A DNA stretch of 64,000 nt from a virus. Where the stretch lies: IMG/VR virus record IMGVR_UViG_3300026078_000022, positions 1-64,000 of that record; one strand, given 5' to 3'. This document shows, in pieces, positions 1-7,224 of the stretch (the stretch's first letter is position 1; every line of letters starts with the position of its first letter). The translations under genes were made by a program, and so were the position numbers. A model generated the notes under the pieces. The model saw only the letters and a list, made by a program, of their open reading frames with translations. It was not told where the DNA came from and did no database searches.

Positions 1-15
1 AATAAATACAACAAT

Positions 16-54
16 GTTGCATATTTTATCTATATAATACTCTCTTTATGCAAC
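16..54. repeat. 8-bp inverted repeat downstream of the rusA-like gene
   Basis: GTTGCATA at 16-23 is the perfect reverse complement of TATGCAAC at 47-54, separated by 23 AT-rich bases. It follows the stop codon of the minus-strand resolvase gene. It could be a weak transcript-end hairpin or a protein-binding palindrome; there is no T-tract to decide. Confidence 0.3.
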
Positions 55-79
55 TATGCTGCAAACTGCCTTGCACTGA

Positions 80-535
80 CTACAGTAAATTATCTGAACT
101 ATGTAGATCAGGAGTATTTAATAATACTTCTATGTAGCCTGTTTCTTGGTTAACCCATTTTTTTGTAACCCGGACATCGGCTATTTTATTATCTTCTGCC
201 AGCAAGCCATCGAAAAATCCTTTCGCGAGGTTGTCCCAATCGGGCCGTGAGTTATGCAGCATTAAATGCATGCTTTCTTTCTTATGTTTACGCCAAGAAG
301 TAGGAACAGGCATATAGAAAATTATGTGCATCCCTTGCTCTGCTGGGGTAAATCTTTGTTGTTTTGCTAATGCCAGAAGGGATACCTTGTACTTGTTGTA
401 ACGTTCTATCCTGATCAACCTTTTCAACCCGGCAGGGCGAAGTTTATCCCTGGGTATTCTAAAGAATATGGAATCACCCTGAGTAGTTCTGATTGCGCTA
501 ACCGGGGTGATATCTAATCTATACTTCTTTTGCAT
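80..535 (-). CDS. rusA: RusA-family Holliday junction resolvase
   Basis: RusA-type endonucleases are small dimeric, metal-dependent enzymes that cut Holliday junctions, and phages use them to resolve recombination intermediates or branched DNA before packaging. The 151-residue length fits the family. The family signature is visible around residues 97-121: RPDWDN followed by LAKGFFDGL and then DNKIAD. The likely metal-binding acidic residues are D99, D101 and D120, and K105 is the expected conserved lysine. The start overlaps the 3' end of the upstream ribbon-helix-helix gene by 17 bases, so the two are translated from one message. The gene ends in TAG, which matters for reading the amber codon at 4768-4770. 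The assignment is firm; the exact substrate in this phage is inferred. Confidence 0.9.
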   Translation of the reverse strand: MQKKYRLDITPVSAIRTTQGDSIFFRIPRDKLRPAGLKRLIRIERYNKYKVSLLALAKQQRFTPAEQGMHIIFYMPVPTSWRKHKKESMHLMLHNSRPDWDNLAKGFFDGLLAEDNKIADVRVTKKWVNQETGYIEVLLNTPDLHSSDNLL

Positions 536-704
536 TTTTACGTTTCCTTTTACGTTCTTTAATGGCGCTTTCTATAAAAATAGCGGCCATTTCCGAAGCT
601 GTTCTTCTTTCTTCGTTTGCAAATTCGCATAAATCCTCATATACAGAGCTAGGCAACTTCGGCCAAACGCGCTTATCCAAATCCTTTTGTTGTATTTCTT
701 GCAT
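519..704 (-). CDS. Ribbon-helix-helix-like small DNA-binding protein
   Basis: A basic 61-residue protein whose central segment (about residues 14-48) has the pattern of a ribbon-helix-helix domain. A short strand (VWPKLPSSVYEDL) leads into helix one (EFANEERRT), then a turn and a second helix (ASEMAAIFIESAI). It ends in a very basic tail (KERKRKRKN). RHH proteins bind DNA as dimers and commonly autoregulate phage or plasmid operons. It sits between the nuclease-like gene and rusA and overlaps rusA, so regulation of this recombination cassette is a reasonable inference. It ends in TAG. Confidence 0.6.
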   Translation of the reverse strand: MQEIQQKDLDKRVWPKLPSSVYEDLCEFANEERRTASEMAAIFIESAIKERKRKRKNAKEV

Positions 705-739
705 AAATTGCTACAATTGCAGCAACAAAAATACTGATT

Positions 740-1615
740 TTATGCCAGTCTTTCATATTCTTCGTGAAAATTATTTAGCCAATCGCGGCATATTTTTACT
801 TTGTCGTAAAGTCGTTGACGCTCGAATGCGGTAAAAGGATCTATTTTGATCTTTGATATTCGCTGGCGGGGTGGCATATGGTTGAATCTCATACTACGCT
901 CCCATTTAGGCCATTCTTCGATAAATTCAGGGGATTCAGTAGTAGCGCATCCTATCTTCCGAGCTACCGTCCATTGCATTTCTATGATATCTTCTTCCGG
1001 GCAGTTGACAAGCGAATTAACGATGTATCCTACCGGGGCCGTGGTAATATCGCAATATCCCTGAACCTGCTCTTTTTGGCCCCCTGATAGCCCTGTATGT
1101 ATCTTTTTCAGGAATGTTGGGTAATCGGTGGCGTTCTTCATATCCGAAATGTTGGTAGCGGCATAAACGTGTTCTCCTAAGTAGGTGTCTATTTCGCCGG
1201 AAATGTATTCGTTGTAGATTCTGTCCTTGTGTATCTTGTATTCTGCGCCGTCTACAAGGCTAAGTAGTTCTATGCTTTCCTTTTCTACTTTTTTGCCCTT
1301 CCTCATGCCCAATAAATCCAAAGATTCTTTGCCCACCGGTATCATTCCTCTTGTGATCCATGCATATTCCACCATTAAGTACTCTATGCAAGTGTCAGAC
1401 AGGATTATTTTCTTTCCATTTTCCTGTTTTACCTTCAATTCGGCAAGTTCTTCCTGTTGTTTTGGTGTTAAACTGCCTTTTTTTTGCAATTTATCCTCCA
1501 ATTCTACCATTCTTACTGCTTGAAGCTCGGTTAATACCGGATTCGATTGGCTATTTGATAGAACTTTTTGAATTGCGCTACATCTGACCTTAAAATTACC
1601 CCAATTTACTTCCAT
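740..1615 (-). CDS. PD-(D/E)XK nuclease-like protein, probable recombination exonuclease
   Basis: A 291-residue protein with a pattern typical of YqaJ/lambda-exonuclease-like PD-(D/E)XK proteins in Bacteroidetes phages. RKGKKVEKESIELL near residues 105-118 offers the helix glutamate. NEYISGEIDTYLG at 135-147 supplies the GxxD-like strand. ISDMKNA at 156-162 gives the D-x-K signature (D158, K160), and QVQGYCDI at 183-190 matches the Q-x-x-x-Y helix. It would degrade linear duplex DNA to give single strands for annealing or replication, and its pairing with rusA supports a DNA-processing role. No annealase gene is seen nearby. The fold call rests on motif spacing, and the catalytic role is inferred. 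An upstream coiled helix (residues 36-68) is rich in K, E and Q. Confidence 0.65.
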   Translation of the reverse strand: MEVNWGNFKVRCSAIQKVLSNSQSNPVLTELQAVRMVELEDKLQKKGSLTPKQQEELAELKVKQENGKKIILSDTCIEYLMVEYAWITRGMIPVGKESLDLLGMRKGKKVEKESIELLSLVDGAEYKIHKDRIYNEYISGEIDTYLGEHVYAATNISDMKNATDYPTFLKKIHTGLSGGQKEQVQGYCDITTAPVGYIVNSLVNCPEEDIIEMQWTVARKIGCATTESPEFIEEWPKWERSMRFNHMPPRQRISKIKIDPFTAFERQRLYDKVKICRDWLNNFHEEYERLA

Positions 1616-1874
1616 CTTTACCTTTTTTAAACTTATCTATTTTATTATCAAGTATTTGACTAATTTCTGCCATTGGATTTTTCATAGAATTATACGCGGT
1701 ATCTAACCCGGCGATAAAACCCAAGCTCAATAGCAATGAAACATCTGCTATTATGATGTCTATTGAGGTATATTCCCCATCCAATTGACCGACAAATAGA
1801 TCTATGCCTAATTCCCTTGCAGACTTTTTGAAAGCAGGGATATTCCTTGATGGAATTTTGCAGTTTATAGTCAT
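1596..1874 (-). CDS. Hypothetical protein, 92 aa
   Basis: Not recognised. The N-terminal half looks like an alpha/beta fold (TINCKIPSRNIPAFKKSARELGIDLF, split here by a predicted turn after PAFKK). The middle segment SIDIIIADVSLLLSLGFIAGL is strongly hydrophobic and could be a buried helix or a membrane segment. The C-terminus is lysine-rich. The gene overlaps the start of the nuclease-like gene by 20 bases and so belongs to the same transcript. Confidence 0.65.
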   Translation of the reverse strand: MTINCKIPSRNIPAFKKSARELGIDLFVGQLDGEYTSIDIIIADVSLLLSLGFIAGLDTAYNSMKNPMAEISQILDNKIDKFKKGKDGSKLG

Positions 1875-1920
1875 GTGTTTAGTACTTATATAGGGGGGTA
1901 TTTATTTGGATTTCAATGAG

Positions 1921-2592
1921 TTAATCATAGTAGTATTCTGTCTCACATTCATCAATAATTATGGTTACTTGTTGAGCGTATAAGCGAAAGAAAAATTTAT
2001 CGAATGATCCATGCAATGATTCGGTTCTTAAGTCACCTCTATGATGACAGTACTGTCCAGCACCGAAGCTATAAGGCTTACCAGTTTTACTATCTATCGA
2101 CATTTCATATTCGCATTCATACCTTTTCTTTCCATCCTCCTTATCAAAGGAAATATGAGTTGACCCGTAATCGCTTCTTTCTACATGCAGTGTAATTTCA
2201 CCGCCATCACTTTTATCTTCTATTTCCTCCTGCTTGAACTTTTCTATTATTTCCGACAACTTCCATTCTTTCTTTTCCAATGGCCCTAAATACTCAGTAA
2301 TAGCCGCTGATATTGGGTCTTTTACTGAGGATAGAAGATGTTTGTCAAGCTGATCCTTAACAATAGACACTACAATGTGATTATAATCTACCGCCGATAT
2401 TTTCTCAAAATCTATCTTGAAAGCCTTATTTATTTCCTCCTTCAGCCCTTTACCAAAATCAGAATAGATTCTTACCATGTCCTGAATTACATCTTCCAAT
2501 GTTTTCTCAACTTTAGTCTTTACTATTTCGGCCAGCTTCCCTTCGGTTATTATCTTATTTAGTTGTTCTTGAACTAATATTTGAATATCCAT
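1921..2592 (-). CDS. Hypothetical protein, 223 aa, helical N-terminus
   Basis: Not recognised. Residues 1-125 are predicted helical with regular hydrophobic spacing (LVQEQLNKIITEGKLAEIV, then TLEDVIQDMVRIYSDFGKGL). Residues 125-223 are richer in strands and aromatic residues and contain a CHHR segment and an acidic C-terminus (ECETEYYYD). The two halves look like separate domains. It starts after an A-rich leader (AAACTAAAAAATAATG) shared with neighbouring genes. Confidence 0.75.
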   Translation of the reverse strand: MDIQILVQEQLNKIITEGKLAEIVKTKVEKTLEDVIQDMVRIYSDFGKGLKEEINKAFKIDFEKISAVDYNHIVVSIVKDQLDKHLLSSVKDPISAAITEYLGPLEKKEWKLSEIIEKFKQEEIEDKSDGGEITLHVERSDYGSTHISFDKEDGKKRYECEYEMSIDSKTGKPYSFGAGQYCHHRGDLRTESLHGSFDKFFFRLYAQQVTIIIDECETEYYYD

Positions 2593-2598
2593 TATTTT

Positions 2599-2649
2599 TT
2601 AGTTTAAGTGTTTGCTTTCTGTTACTTGTTCTTTAGTTTCTTCTGTCAT
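2599..2649 (-). CDS. Possible 16-residue peptide
   Basis: A short open frame (MTEETKEQVTESKHLN) with its own ATG. It is preceded by the same AATAAACTAAA leader that introduces the neighbouring genes at 3131 and 3634. It fills the gap between two genes. It is too short to judge by composition and may instead be part of a leader. Confidence 0.3.
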   Translation of the reverse strand: MTEETKEQVTESKHLN

Positions 2650-2660
2650 GTTGATTTAGT

Positions 2661-2894
2661 TTATTGAATATTAGGTATATATGCGATATCTATGTATACT
2701 ACTTTCAAATTTTCTTGGTTCTTCCACGAATGTTTCAATACCCATTCGGCTATTCGTACGTCTTTATTACATTGAGGGGAATCACCAAAGAATAACGCTT
2801 TTTGTTCCTGCCCGTCTTCACATATCCAATAGCTGCCTCTCCTAACTATCGAGCCGGACTTAGGCTCTGTAACATCTTTAGTATTGTATTTCAT
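2661..2894 (-). CDS. Hypothetical protein, 77 aa
   Basis: Not recognised. A small mixed alpha/beta protein with two cysteines (YWICEDGQEQ and PQCNKD) and a beta-rich C-terminus (LKVVYIDIAYIPNIQ). It lies in the minus-strand small-gene operon, 3 bases from the upstream gene, and is probably translated from the same mRNA. Confidence 0.65.
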   Translation of the reverse strand: MKYNTKDVTEPKSGSIVRRGSYWICEDGQEQKALFFGDSPQCNKDVRIAEWVLKHSWKNQENLKVVYIDIAYIPNIQ

Positions 2895-2897
2895 ATA

Positions 2898-3131
2898 TCA
2901 TTCTTTTGAATACCCGTTTTTGGTAGCCCATGCATGTAGTTGATCGGTTGAGAATATTTCTTCAGGATCGAATCCTTCGCCGGTAACCCATTCAAGTATA
3001 TCATCCTTGTGGATGCCGGATATGAGTTCGTCTACTTTAGGGTCTTCAGCTATTACGGTCACGAAACCATAACGATTTGACTTTATCCTTGCTTCATCGC
3101 ATCTTATTTCTATCTCTTTTGTTTTGGGCAT
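2898..3131 (-). CDS. Hypothetical acidic protein, 77 aa
   Basis: Not recognised. Acidic, with an N-terminal basic patch (EIRCDEARIKSNRYGFVTVI) and a C-terminal half rich in D/E (KVDELISGIHKDDILEWV, then FDPEEIF). The start at 3131 is supported by the AATAAACTAAAATATTATG leader, which closely resembles the leaders at 3634 and 2649. Confidence 0.65.
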   Translation of the reverse strand: MPKTKEIEIRCDEARIKSNRYGFVTVIAEDPKVDELISGIHKDDILEWVTGEGFDPEEIFSTDQLHAWATKNGYSKE

Positions 3132-3142
3132 AATATTTTAGT

Positions 3143-3634
3143 TTATTTGAGTTTATTAAGGTCTTTTACCGTTTTGCGTTTTAATATAACGCCTTGTTTT
3201 TTCAACCATTTTTCATCAAGTAGGGTTTGATCTCTAACGGTATCTTTATGTTCTTGGGTTAATATCTCTACTGTATTTTCTGGTTTTATCTCTATTAAAA
3301 CTCCCCAACCACGGCCCATTTCTCTATCCTGTATAAATACAAGATGGCGCTTACAATCTGTTTTATCTTTTGCAAAAGGATATAAATCTTTTACTTCAAA
3401 AGAGCCACTGTCTGCATTATCTCCTATATTATCAACAGTTGGCACCTCTCTCAGTTGTAAATGAATATTTGCCGACTTAAGCATTTCTACAGCCCATTGC
3501 AATTGCTTTTTATGATACGGGTGTATAAAATTGCCGAACCCACTGAAAGTAAATTCGTTACGATCTCTTGTCCCATCCGGGCGTTCAAATACTTCAGTAT
3601 CGTCTCCCTCATTGTAGATTGTGAATTTGTTCAT
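3143..3634 (-). CDS. Hypothetical protein, 163 aa
   Basis: Not recognised. The protein has a beta-rich N-terminus (KFTIYNEGDDTEVFERPDG), a central segment with GRGWGVLIEI, and a basic C-terminus (KKQGVILKRKTVKDLNKLK). The leader CAATAAACTAAAACATG supports the chosen start. The gene is one of a run of tightly packed minus-strand genes. Confidence 0.7.
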   Translation of the reverse strand: MNKFTIYNEGDDTEVFERPDGTRDRNEFTFSGFGNFIHPYHKKQLQWAVEMLKSANIHLQLREVPTVDNIGDNADSGSFEVKDLYPFAKDKTDCKRHLVFIQDREMGRGWGVLIEIKPENTVEILTQEHKDTVRDQTLLDEKWLKKQGVILKRKTVKDLNKLK

Positions 3635-3637
3635 GTT

Positions 3638-4081
3638 TTAGTTTATTGAGTTTAATGCTTCTACAGCATCGGTTACGAGTTTATGTTTATGTCTGAAGGC
3701 TGCTTTTTTAAGTTTGTCGTATAATTGGATAGCCGAATCATATTGATTAATGAACGGCGATTTATCTGGGTCATCTGTATAATAGGATATAAACGCTTCT
3801 ATGTTTTTGGGATTAACGGCTTCTATACTCCACCATCCATTGTCTGATTGGTGAATTATACCGATGTCGTTTAGGAATGAAGCATATTTACCATCTAAAT
3901 CACACTTGACACCTATCTTATAACTCAAATACAAGCCTATGTCGTTATGTACATCTAGGCATTTATCGAAATAAAACCGGTTTTGTGGGTCTAAATCCCA
4001 TTGTGAATGATTATCCGGGTTGACTCTTATTTTAGATATATCATCTACTATGTGTTCTTTTTTTTCTTGTGCCATACTCAT
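3638..4081 (-). CDS. Hypothetical protein, 147 aa
   Basis: Not recognised. Tryptophan- and tyrosine-rich, with a central segment (FYFDKCLDVHNDIGLYLSYK) and a helical C-terminus (YDSAIQLYDKLKKAAFRHK). A second in-frame ATG two codons in (4075) is possible. The AACTAAAATG context favours 4081. Confidence 0.65.
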   Translation of the reverse strand: MSMAQEKKEHIVDDISKIRVNPDNHSQWDLDPQNRFYFDKCLDVHNDIGLYLSYKIGVKCDLDGKYASFLNDIGIIHQSDNGWWSIEAVNPKNIEAFISYYTDDPDKSPFINQYDSAIQLYDKLKKAAFRHKHKLVTDAVEALNSIN

Positions 4082-4082
4082 T

Positions 4083-4454
4083 TTAGTTCGATTGTGAATT
4101 ATTTTCAGCTAAAGGTTTCGATGTTAAATGCCAGAAGCCACATATTTCGCATTGGTAGGATCGGTTTGGTTTCTTATGATCTCGCTTATCTTGTTTTATT
4201 AGTTTCAATGCTTTTTTGGCGGCTTCTTCATCTACGTATGAGTTCTTTTCGCAAGGAAGTGGTTCGTATTTAAATTTTAGGGGGAGGTTTGGCAATAAAG
4301 CCCAATAGGATGCTTCTATGTAAATCTTTAGTTCGGGCCACTTAGTTATTAAGTCCTCATGTCGGTATAGTTCTACAAGATATTCTTTGGGTAGTTCTTT
4401 TAGCGGTTTATTCCTGTGCTTACCGAAGGGTATTATATAATCTCCGTAGTCCAT
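4083..4454 (-). CDS. DUF3820-like protein with C-terminal zinc-ribbon motif
   Basis: The N-terminus (DYGDYIIPFGKHRNKPLKEL, followed by PKEYLVELYRH) closely follows the pattern 'PFGKHKGKPLxxLPxxYL' of the DUF3820 family, small proteins common in phages and exonuclease-associated contexts. After a lysine-rich helix the C-terminus has YQCEICGFWHLTSKP. A CxxC followed by WHLT resembles a half zinc ribbon seen in small phage proteins. The function is unknown. The gene is 1 base from its upstream neighbour, the amber-interrupted gene at 4456-4809. Confidence 0.65.
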   Translation of the reverse strand: MDYGDYIIPFGKHRNKPLKELPKEYLVELYRHEDLITKWPELKIYIEASYWALLPNLPLKFKYEPLPCEKNSYVDEEAAKKALKLIKQDKRDHKKPNRSYQCEICGFWHLTSKPLAENNSQSN

Positions 4455-4455
4455 A

Positions 4456-4809
4456 TCAGTCTACAATGAGTTGTAAATTATTGACTGCTTCTTTTGGTGT
4501 GTTGCCAAAAGCGGCGACGCTTTCTTGTAAGTTGATAAAATCATTATAATGCGCACACCAACAATCACCATCTTTTTTGACAAGAATGTTTGTATTCCAC
4601 CAGTCAGGACGCGGGCCAACATTAGGTTCCGGATTACTTGCGTTATTACTACAATACATTGCCATACAACGCCAGCCGCCTCCATAATCCCAGCAAACAG
4701 TTCCGCAATTTGGACATGGGCCTAAGTATTTATGCCATTCATCGTGTCCGGGTAATCTTTCTCCGTACTACCATCCTTTATCATTAAAGGGATTATATTT
4801 TATAGCCAT
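4456..4809 (-). pseudogene. Zinc-ribbon-like small protein gene interrupted by an in-frame TAG
   Basis: An ATG at 4809, preceded by a typical A-rich leader (AATAAACAGTAACATG), opens a 118-codon frame. The only interruption is a TAG at codon 14 (4768-4770). The reading on both sides of the stop looks like protein: MAIKYNPFNDKGW before it and YGERLPGHDEWHKYLG after it. A CPNCGTVCW zinc-ribbon motif follows, and the C-terminus is conserved-looking (GDCWCAHYNDFINLQESV, then AAFGNTPKEAV). Translation could restart at the ATG at 4665, giving a 69-residue product without the CPNC motif. It is either a recent nonsense mutation, a suppressed amber codon or a sequencing error. Neighbouring genes end in TAG, which argues against general TAG recoding. 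Confidence 0.65.
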
Positions 4810-4817
4810 GTTACTGT

Positions 4818-5063
4818 TTATTTTTGAGTTTTTAAAATAGTTAATACTTCTTCCCAATATTCGGTGGTTGTAATTTCATCTACCCAAATTTTACCTTCTT
4901 TTTTATAGGTTGACTGCTTCCATGTACATGGTATTATTTGCTCTACACATATAATGGCGCATTGTTTTGCGAATGGGTTTTTGCCGGGACGCATATCATT
5001 TTGAATGTTTAGAGCTTCTTTGTATTTCAGATATAACTCTTCTGATTTTTCAACGGGGGTCAT
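4818..5063 (-). CDS. Hypothetical protein, 81 aa
   Basis: Not recognised. An N-terminal amphipathic helix (KSEELYLKYKEALNIQNDM) precedes a segment with two cysteines (CAIICVEQIIPCTWK) and a C-terminal helix with acidic and tryptophan residues. Proteins of this layout (early helix, 'AIICVEQII' core) are common unnamed small phage proteins of Bacteroidetes. It lies 3 bases after its upstream neighbour. Confidence 0.65.
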   Translation of the reverse strand: MTPVEKSEELYLKYKEALNIQNDMRPGKNPFAKQCAIICVEQIIPCTWKQSTYKKEGKIWVDEITTTEYWEEVLTILKTQK

Positions 5064-5066
5064 TGG

Positions 5067-5357
5067 TTATTCGTTTTTGTATTCTTCCAAATGATTCATA
5101 AGTAATTTTTCGAACTCAGCTAATGGCATATTGACTATAAAACTATCCCCACTTTTCATGAAAACGTCTGTCCATATTTTATTATCCTCTCTGAAGTCGC
5201 TTACAGGGATACCCTCATGATAGCTTTCTATACACGTTATCATCACTTTTCTAATTACTTCTATCAAATCGCACTCATCAGGCCGTTTATTAAAGAGTTC
5301 TTGATTTTTAGGATCATACGCGATAGTAGGAAGTTCTACAAAACCATACTTCTTCAT
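5067..5357 (-). CDS. Hypothetical protein, 96 aa
   Basis: Not recognised. Acidic, with a predicted helix at residues 30-47 (IEVIRKVMITCIESYHEG) and an amphipathic C-terminal helix (LAEFEKLLMNHLEEYKNE). It sits in the minus-strand small-gene block, separated by a 31-base gap from the gene upstream. Confidence 0.6.
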   Translation of the reverse strand: MKKYGFVELPTIAYDPKNQELFNKRPDECDLIEVIRKVMITCIESYHEGIPVSDFREDNKIWTDVFMKSGDSFIVNMPLAEFEKLLMNHLEEYKNE

Positions 5358-5388
5358 GCTAGTGTGTTAGGTTTTTTGTGACATTCAA

Positions 5389-5601
5389 TTATAGCTCTTT
5401 TACTATCCTATGTTCGATAAGGTAATTCTTATAAGAACTAAGAAATAAATCTAGCGCGATACGACAATTCCCATACTGACTGATAAACACATAAGCGCCG
5501 TGTTCATTTGGTTCTATTCCTTCTTCTTTTAGGAAAGCTAATTCGTGTTTAGTAAGTTCTGTAAAAGCGGCATCCATCTTTTGTTTTTCTTCAGTGGTCA
5601 T
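5389..5601 (-). CDS. Hypothetical protein, 70 aa
   Basis: Not recognised. Helical and acidic at the N-terminus (KQKMDAAFTELTKHELAFLK). The start ATG at 5601 overlaps the stop codon of the upstream gene as ATGA, a sign of coupled translation. Confidence 0.6.
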   Translation of the reverse strand: MTTEEKQKMDAAFTELTKHELAFLKEEGIEPNEHGAYVFISQYGNCRIALDLFLSSYKNYLIEHRIVKEL

Positions 5602-6002
5602 ATAGGTTTAGGGTATTTTTTAAGTCGTTTCTCAATTATATCAAAGGCTGATTTAGTTTCTTTACTTGTGGTTTCTGCTAATGTACGATACGAATACAAT
5701 CCATGCTCCCCATCAAGTACAACGCACGCATATATATCCTTTATTAGTTGGGCTACTCTTATATCTTCGGGTGTTCTATCTACATTTATTACGGGTGGTG
5801 GGCCGGGAGGCTGGGGGTTGGCTTCCATAAATGGTAGGTTCTTTGATTTATACCATTGTTGTACTAATTCCTGAGATTTATCAAGCGCATCCAATGGGCT
5901 TTCGCCATTTGAAGTATCAAGTGCCATTTCTACACTTATCCATTGGGCAACTACTACTCCATTTTCATAATGGGCCGTATACTTAGTTCTGTCTATTTTC
6001 AT
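5598..6002 (-). CDS. Hypothetical protein, 134 aa, with proline-rich linker
   Basis: The N-terminal 55 residues resemble a small alpha/beta fold, and the stretch ALDTSNGESPLDALDKSQEL recalls HicB-like single-domain proteins, though no HicA partner is present. A proline-rich linker (NPQPPGPPPVINVD) joins this to a helical C-terminus containing YACVVLDGEHGLYSYRTLAE. Two domains of unknown function are likely. It shares an ATGA junction with both its upstream and downstream neighbours. Confidence 0.65.
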   Translation of the reverse strand: MKIDRTKYTAHYENGVVVAQWISVEMALDTSNGESPLDALDKSQELVQQWYKSKNLPFMEANPQPPGPPPVINVDRTPEDIRVAQLIKDIYACVVLDGEHGLYSYRTLAETTSKETKSAFDIIEKRLKKYPKPI

Positions 6003-6268
6003 TTTCCGTTGTTTAATGTTTCAGAATCCCAATTCTTGTCTAAATAGAATAAAGAGCTTTGTTCGCCTTGTTTTGTATAATGACTGCCCATGCTATTGAT
6101 AGTTAAAAATTGCTGATCATTCCAACTTCCGTCGCCTTGTAATAACATCAATCTCTTAACCCCAATAAACGGATGAAACTTATCATTCCCTATTCCTAAA
6201 TCTGCCAATATTACATCATCTGGCAAGTCTTTAATTATCTGCTTTAATATTCCAACTGTTAATTCCAT
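5999..6268 (-). CDS. Hypothetical small phage protein of the 'LPDD' type, 89 aa
   Basis: The opening (MELTVGILKQIIKDLPDDV, then ILADLG) has the layout of a widespread family of short phage/plasmid proteins: a helix, then an L-x-x-x-P-D-D turn, then a strand. The protein at 9600-9851 begins the same way (KELQLYLAKYPDDMPLRW), so the window probably holds two diverged members. The function is unknown. It begins a new transcription segment downstream of the hairpin at 6273-6361. Confidence 0.65.
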   Translation of the reverse strand: MELTVGILKQIIKDLPDDVILADLGIGNDKFHPFIGVKRLMLLQGDGSWNDQQFLTINSMGSHYTKQGEQSSLFYLDKNWDSETLNNGK

Positions 6269-6272
6269 AAAT

Positions 6273-6361
6273 TAAAAAGCCTGAAACAAAGTATCAGGGG
6301 TGAACCGCTTCAAACCTATATGTTTAATTCTCATTTGAAGCGCCCGGATTTCATTTCAGGC
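6273..6361 (-). terminator. Compound hairpin, probable minus-strand terminator or small RNA
   Basis: GCCTGAAA (6279-6286) pairs perfectly with TTTCAGGC (6354-6361). Inside, CGCTTCAAA (6306-6314) pairs perfectly with TTTGAAGCG (6334-6342), giving a two-tier stem. Read on the minus strand the outer stem is followed by TTTTTAATTT, as in an intrinsic terminator. The inner stem is more elaborate than a terminator needs, so a structured leader or small RNA is also possible. Confidence 0.6.
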
Positions 6362-6431
6362 ATTAAAGTTTAAAAATAAAAGCCAATTGCAGGTTCACTA
6401 TGCAAGGCTGATCTACTATGCTTATGTTATT

Positions 6432-6647
6432 CTAAAAAGCAAATCCTTTTGTTTTCTTTTCAATATCATCGGCTAATGCATTTTTACCTAATTCACGTAA
6501 GCGCTTAACACCTGCAACTATGCCATCTTTTATTTGCTTATCGCTTTCGGCCTTATCTATCTTTTTTACTAATGCCTTTGATTCCTTATCATTTTTAAGT
6601 TCATCATATATCAACATTAGTGCTGACCCGATGTTATCGAAATTCAT
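6432..6647 (-). CDS. Hypothetical helical protein, 71 aa
   Basis: Not recognised. Almost entirely helical by composition and rich in K, D and E (YDELKNDKESKALVKKID). It lies immediately downstream, on the same strand, of the large structured gene-free region and its terminator. It ends in TAG. Confidence 0.6.
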   Translation of the reverse strand: MNFDNIGSALMLIYDELKNDKESKALVKKIDKAESDKQIKDGIVAGVKRLRELGKNALADDIEKKTKGFAF

Positions 6648-6692
6648 TTTGTTTATTGTTTTATTAGTGATTAAAGAAAATGATTTTGAAAG

Positions 6693-6738
6693 TTAAAAAG
6701 AGGGAGAAATAAATAGACATAAATCACTCCCTTCTTTT
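6693..6738 (-). terminator. Intrinsic terminator closing the structured RNA region
   Basis: On the minus strand AAAAGAAGGGAG pairs with CTCCCTCTTTTT (forward 6727-6738 with 6695-6706), with a 20-base loop and a run of T after the stem. It lies at the downstream edge of the gene-free region, so a transcript from that region would end here. Confidence 0.6.
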
Positions 6739-7062
6739 AAACCAGTAGAATAAAACATGAGAACAATTACTAAGGGGAGAGGCGATTAATCTGCATTACC
6801 ACCTAAGACTCATGCAGCTACAGAGTCCCAATTACTTGACGTTATGTTGCTCCCCCCGTAGTAATAAATAAAGTATGTTGATGAATGGCAGGGATTTCCA
6901 TGCGTCACCCTGCAAGCCTTTTTCATCTTTCCGGCATTTAGGCATGAGCTACCGGAAACGCTTTTCAACGTATTTGACCGCTCATCGTGTTTACTATTGA
7001 GTTACTTTACATAACATCCTGTCTATTCCACCACATTCATCAACAATATCATCTATATAAAT

Positions 7063-7075
7063 AAAGAACTTGTTT
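7063..7075 (-). repeat. Spacer repeat copy 1 (AAAGAACTTGTTT)
   Basis: First of three near-identical copies in the structured region; the others are at 7205-7223 and 7541-7558. The second lies directly after the tRNA-like 3' end and the third at the upstream edge of the region. The placement suggests a processing, promoter or spacer role between RNA units. Confidence 0.5.
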
Positions 7076-7204
7076 GTACAGCGACCGCAGATGGCGTGCT
7101 TAAAGTAACTTAACACATCTCTTTACACTAGATTACTTCCTTCTGTGTCTACTGCTTTTGTAGGCCAGCTTGTCAGGTTAGTCCCTGCTGCTCATGCCTT
7201 ACAT

Positions 7205-7223
7205 ATTTAAAAGAACTTAGTTT
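7205..7223 (-). repeat. Spacer repeat copy 2
   Basis: ATTTAAAAGAACTT followed by A and GTTT. It shares 14 leading bases with the copy at 7541-7558 and differs from it by one inserted A. It begins two bases from the 3' end of the tRNA-like module on the minus strand. Confidence 0.5.
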
Positions 7224-7224
7224 G

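Noticed and set aside
5598-6002. HicB antitoxin
   Set aside because: Only a short stretch resembles HicB, there is no HicA-type partner, and a proline linker with a second domain follows.
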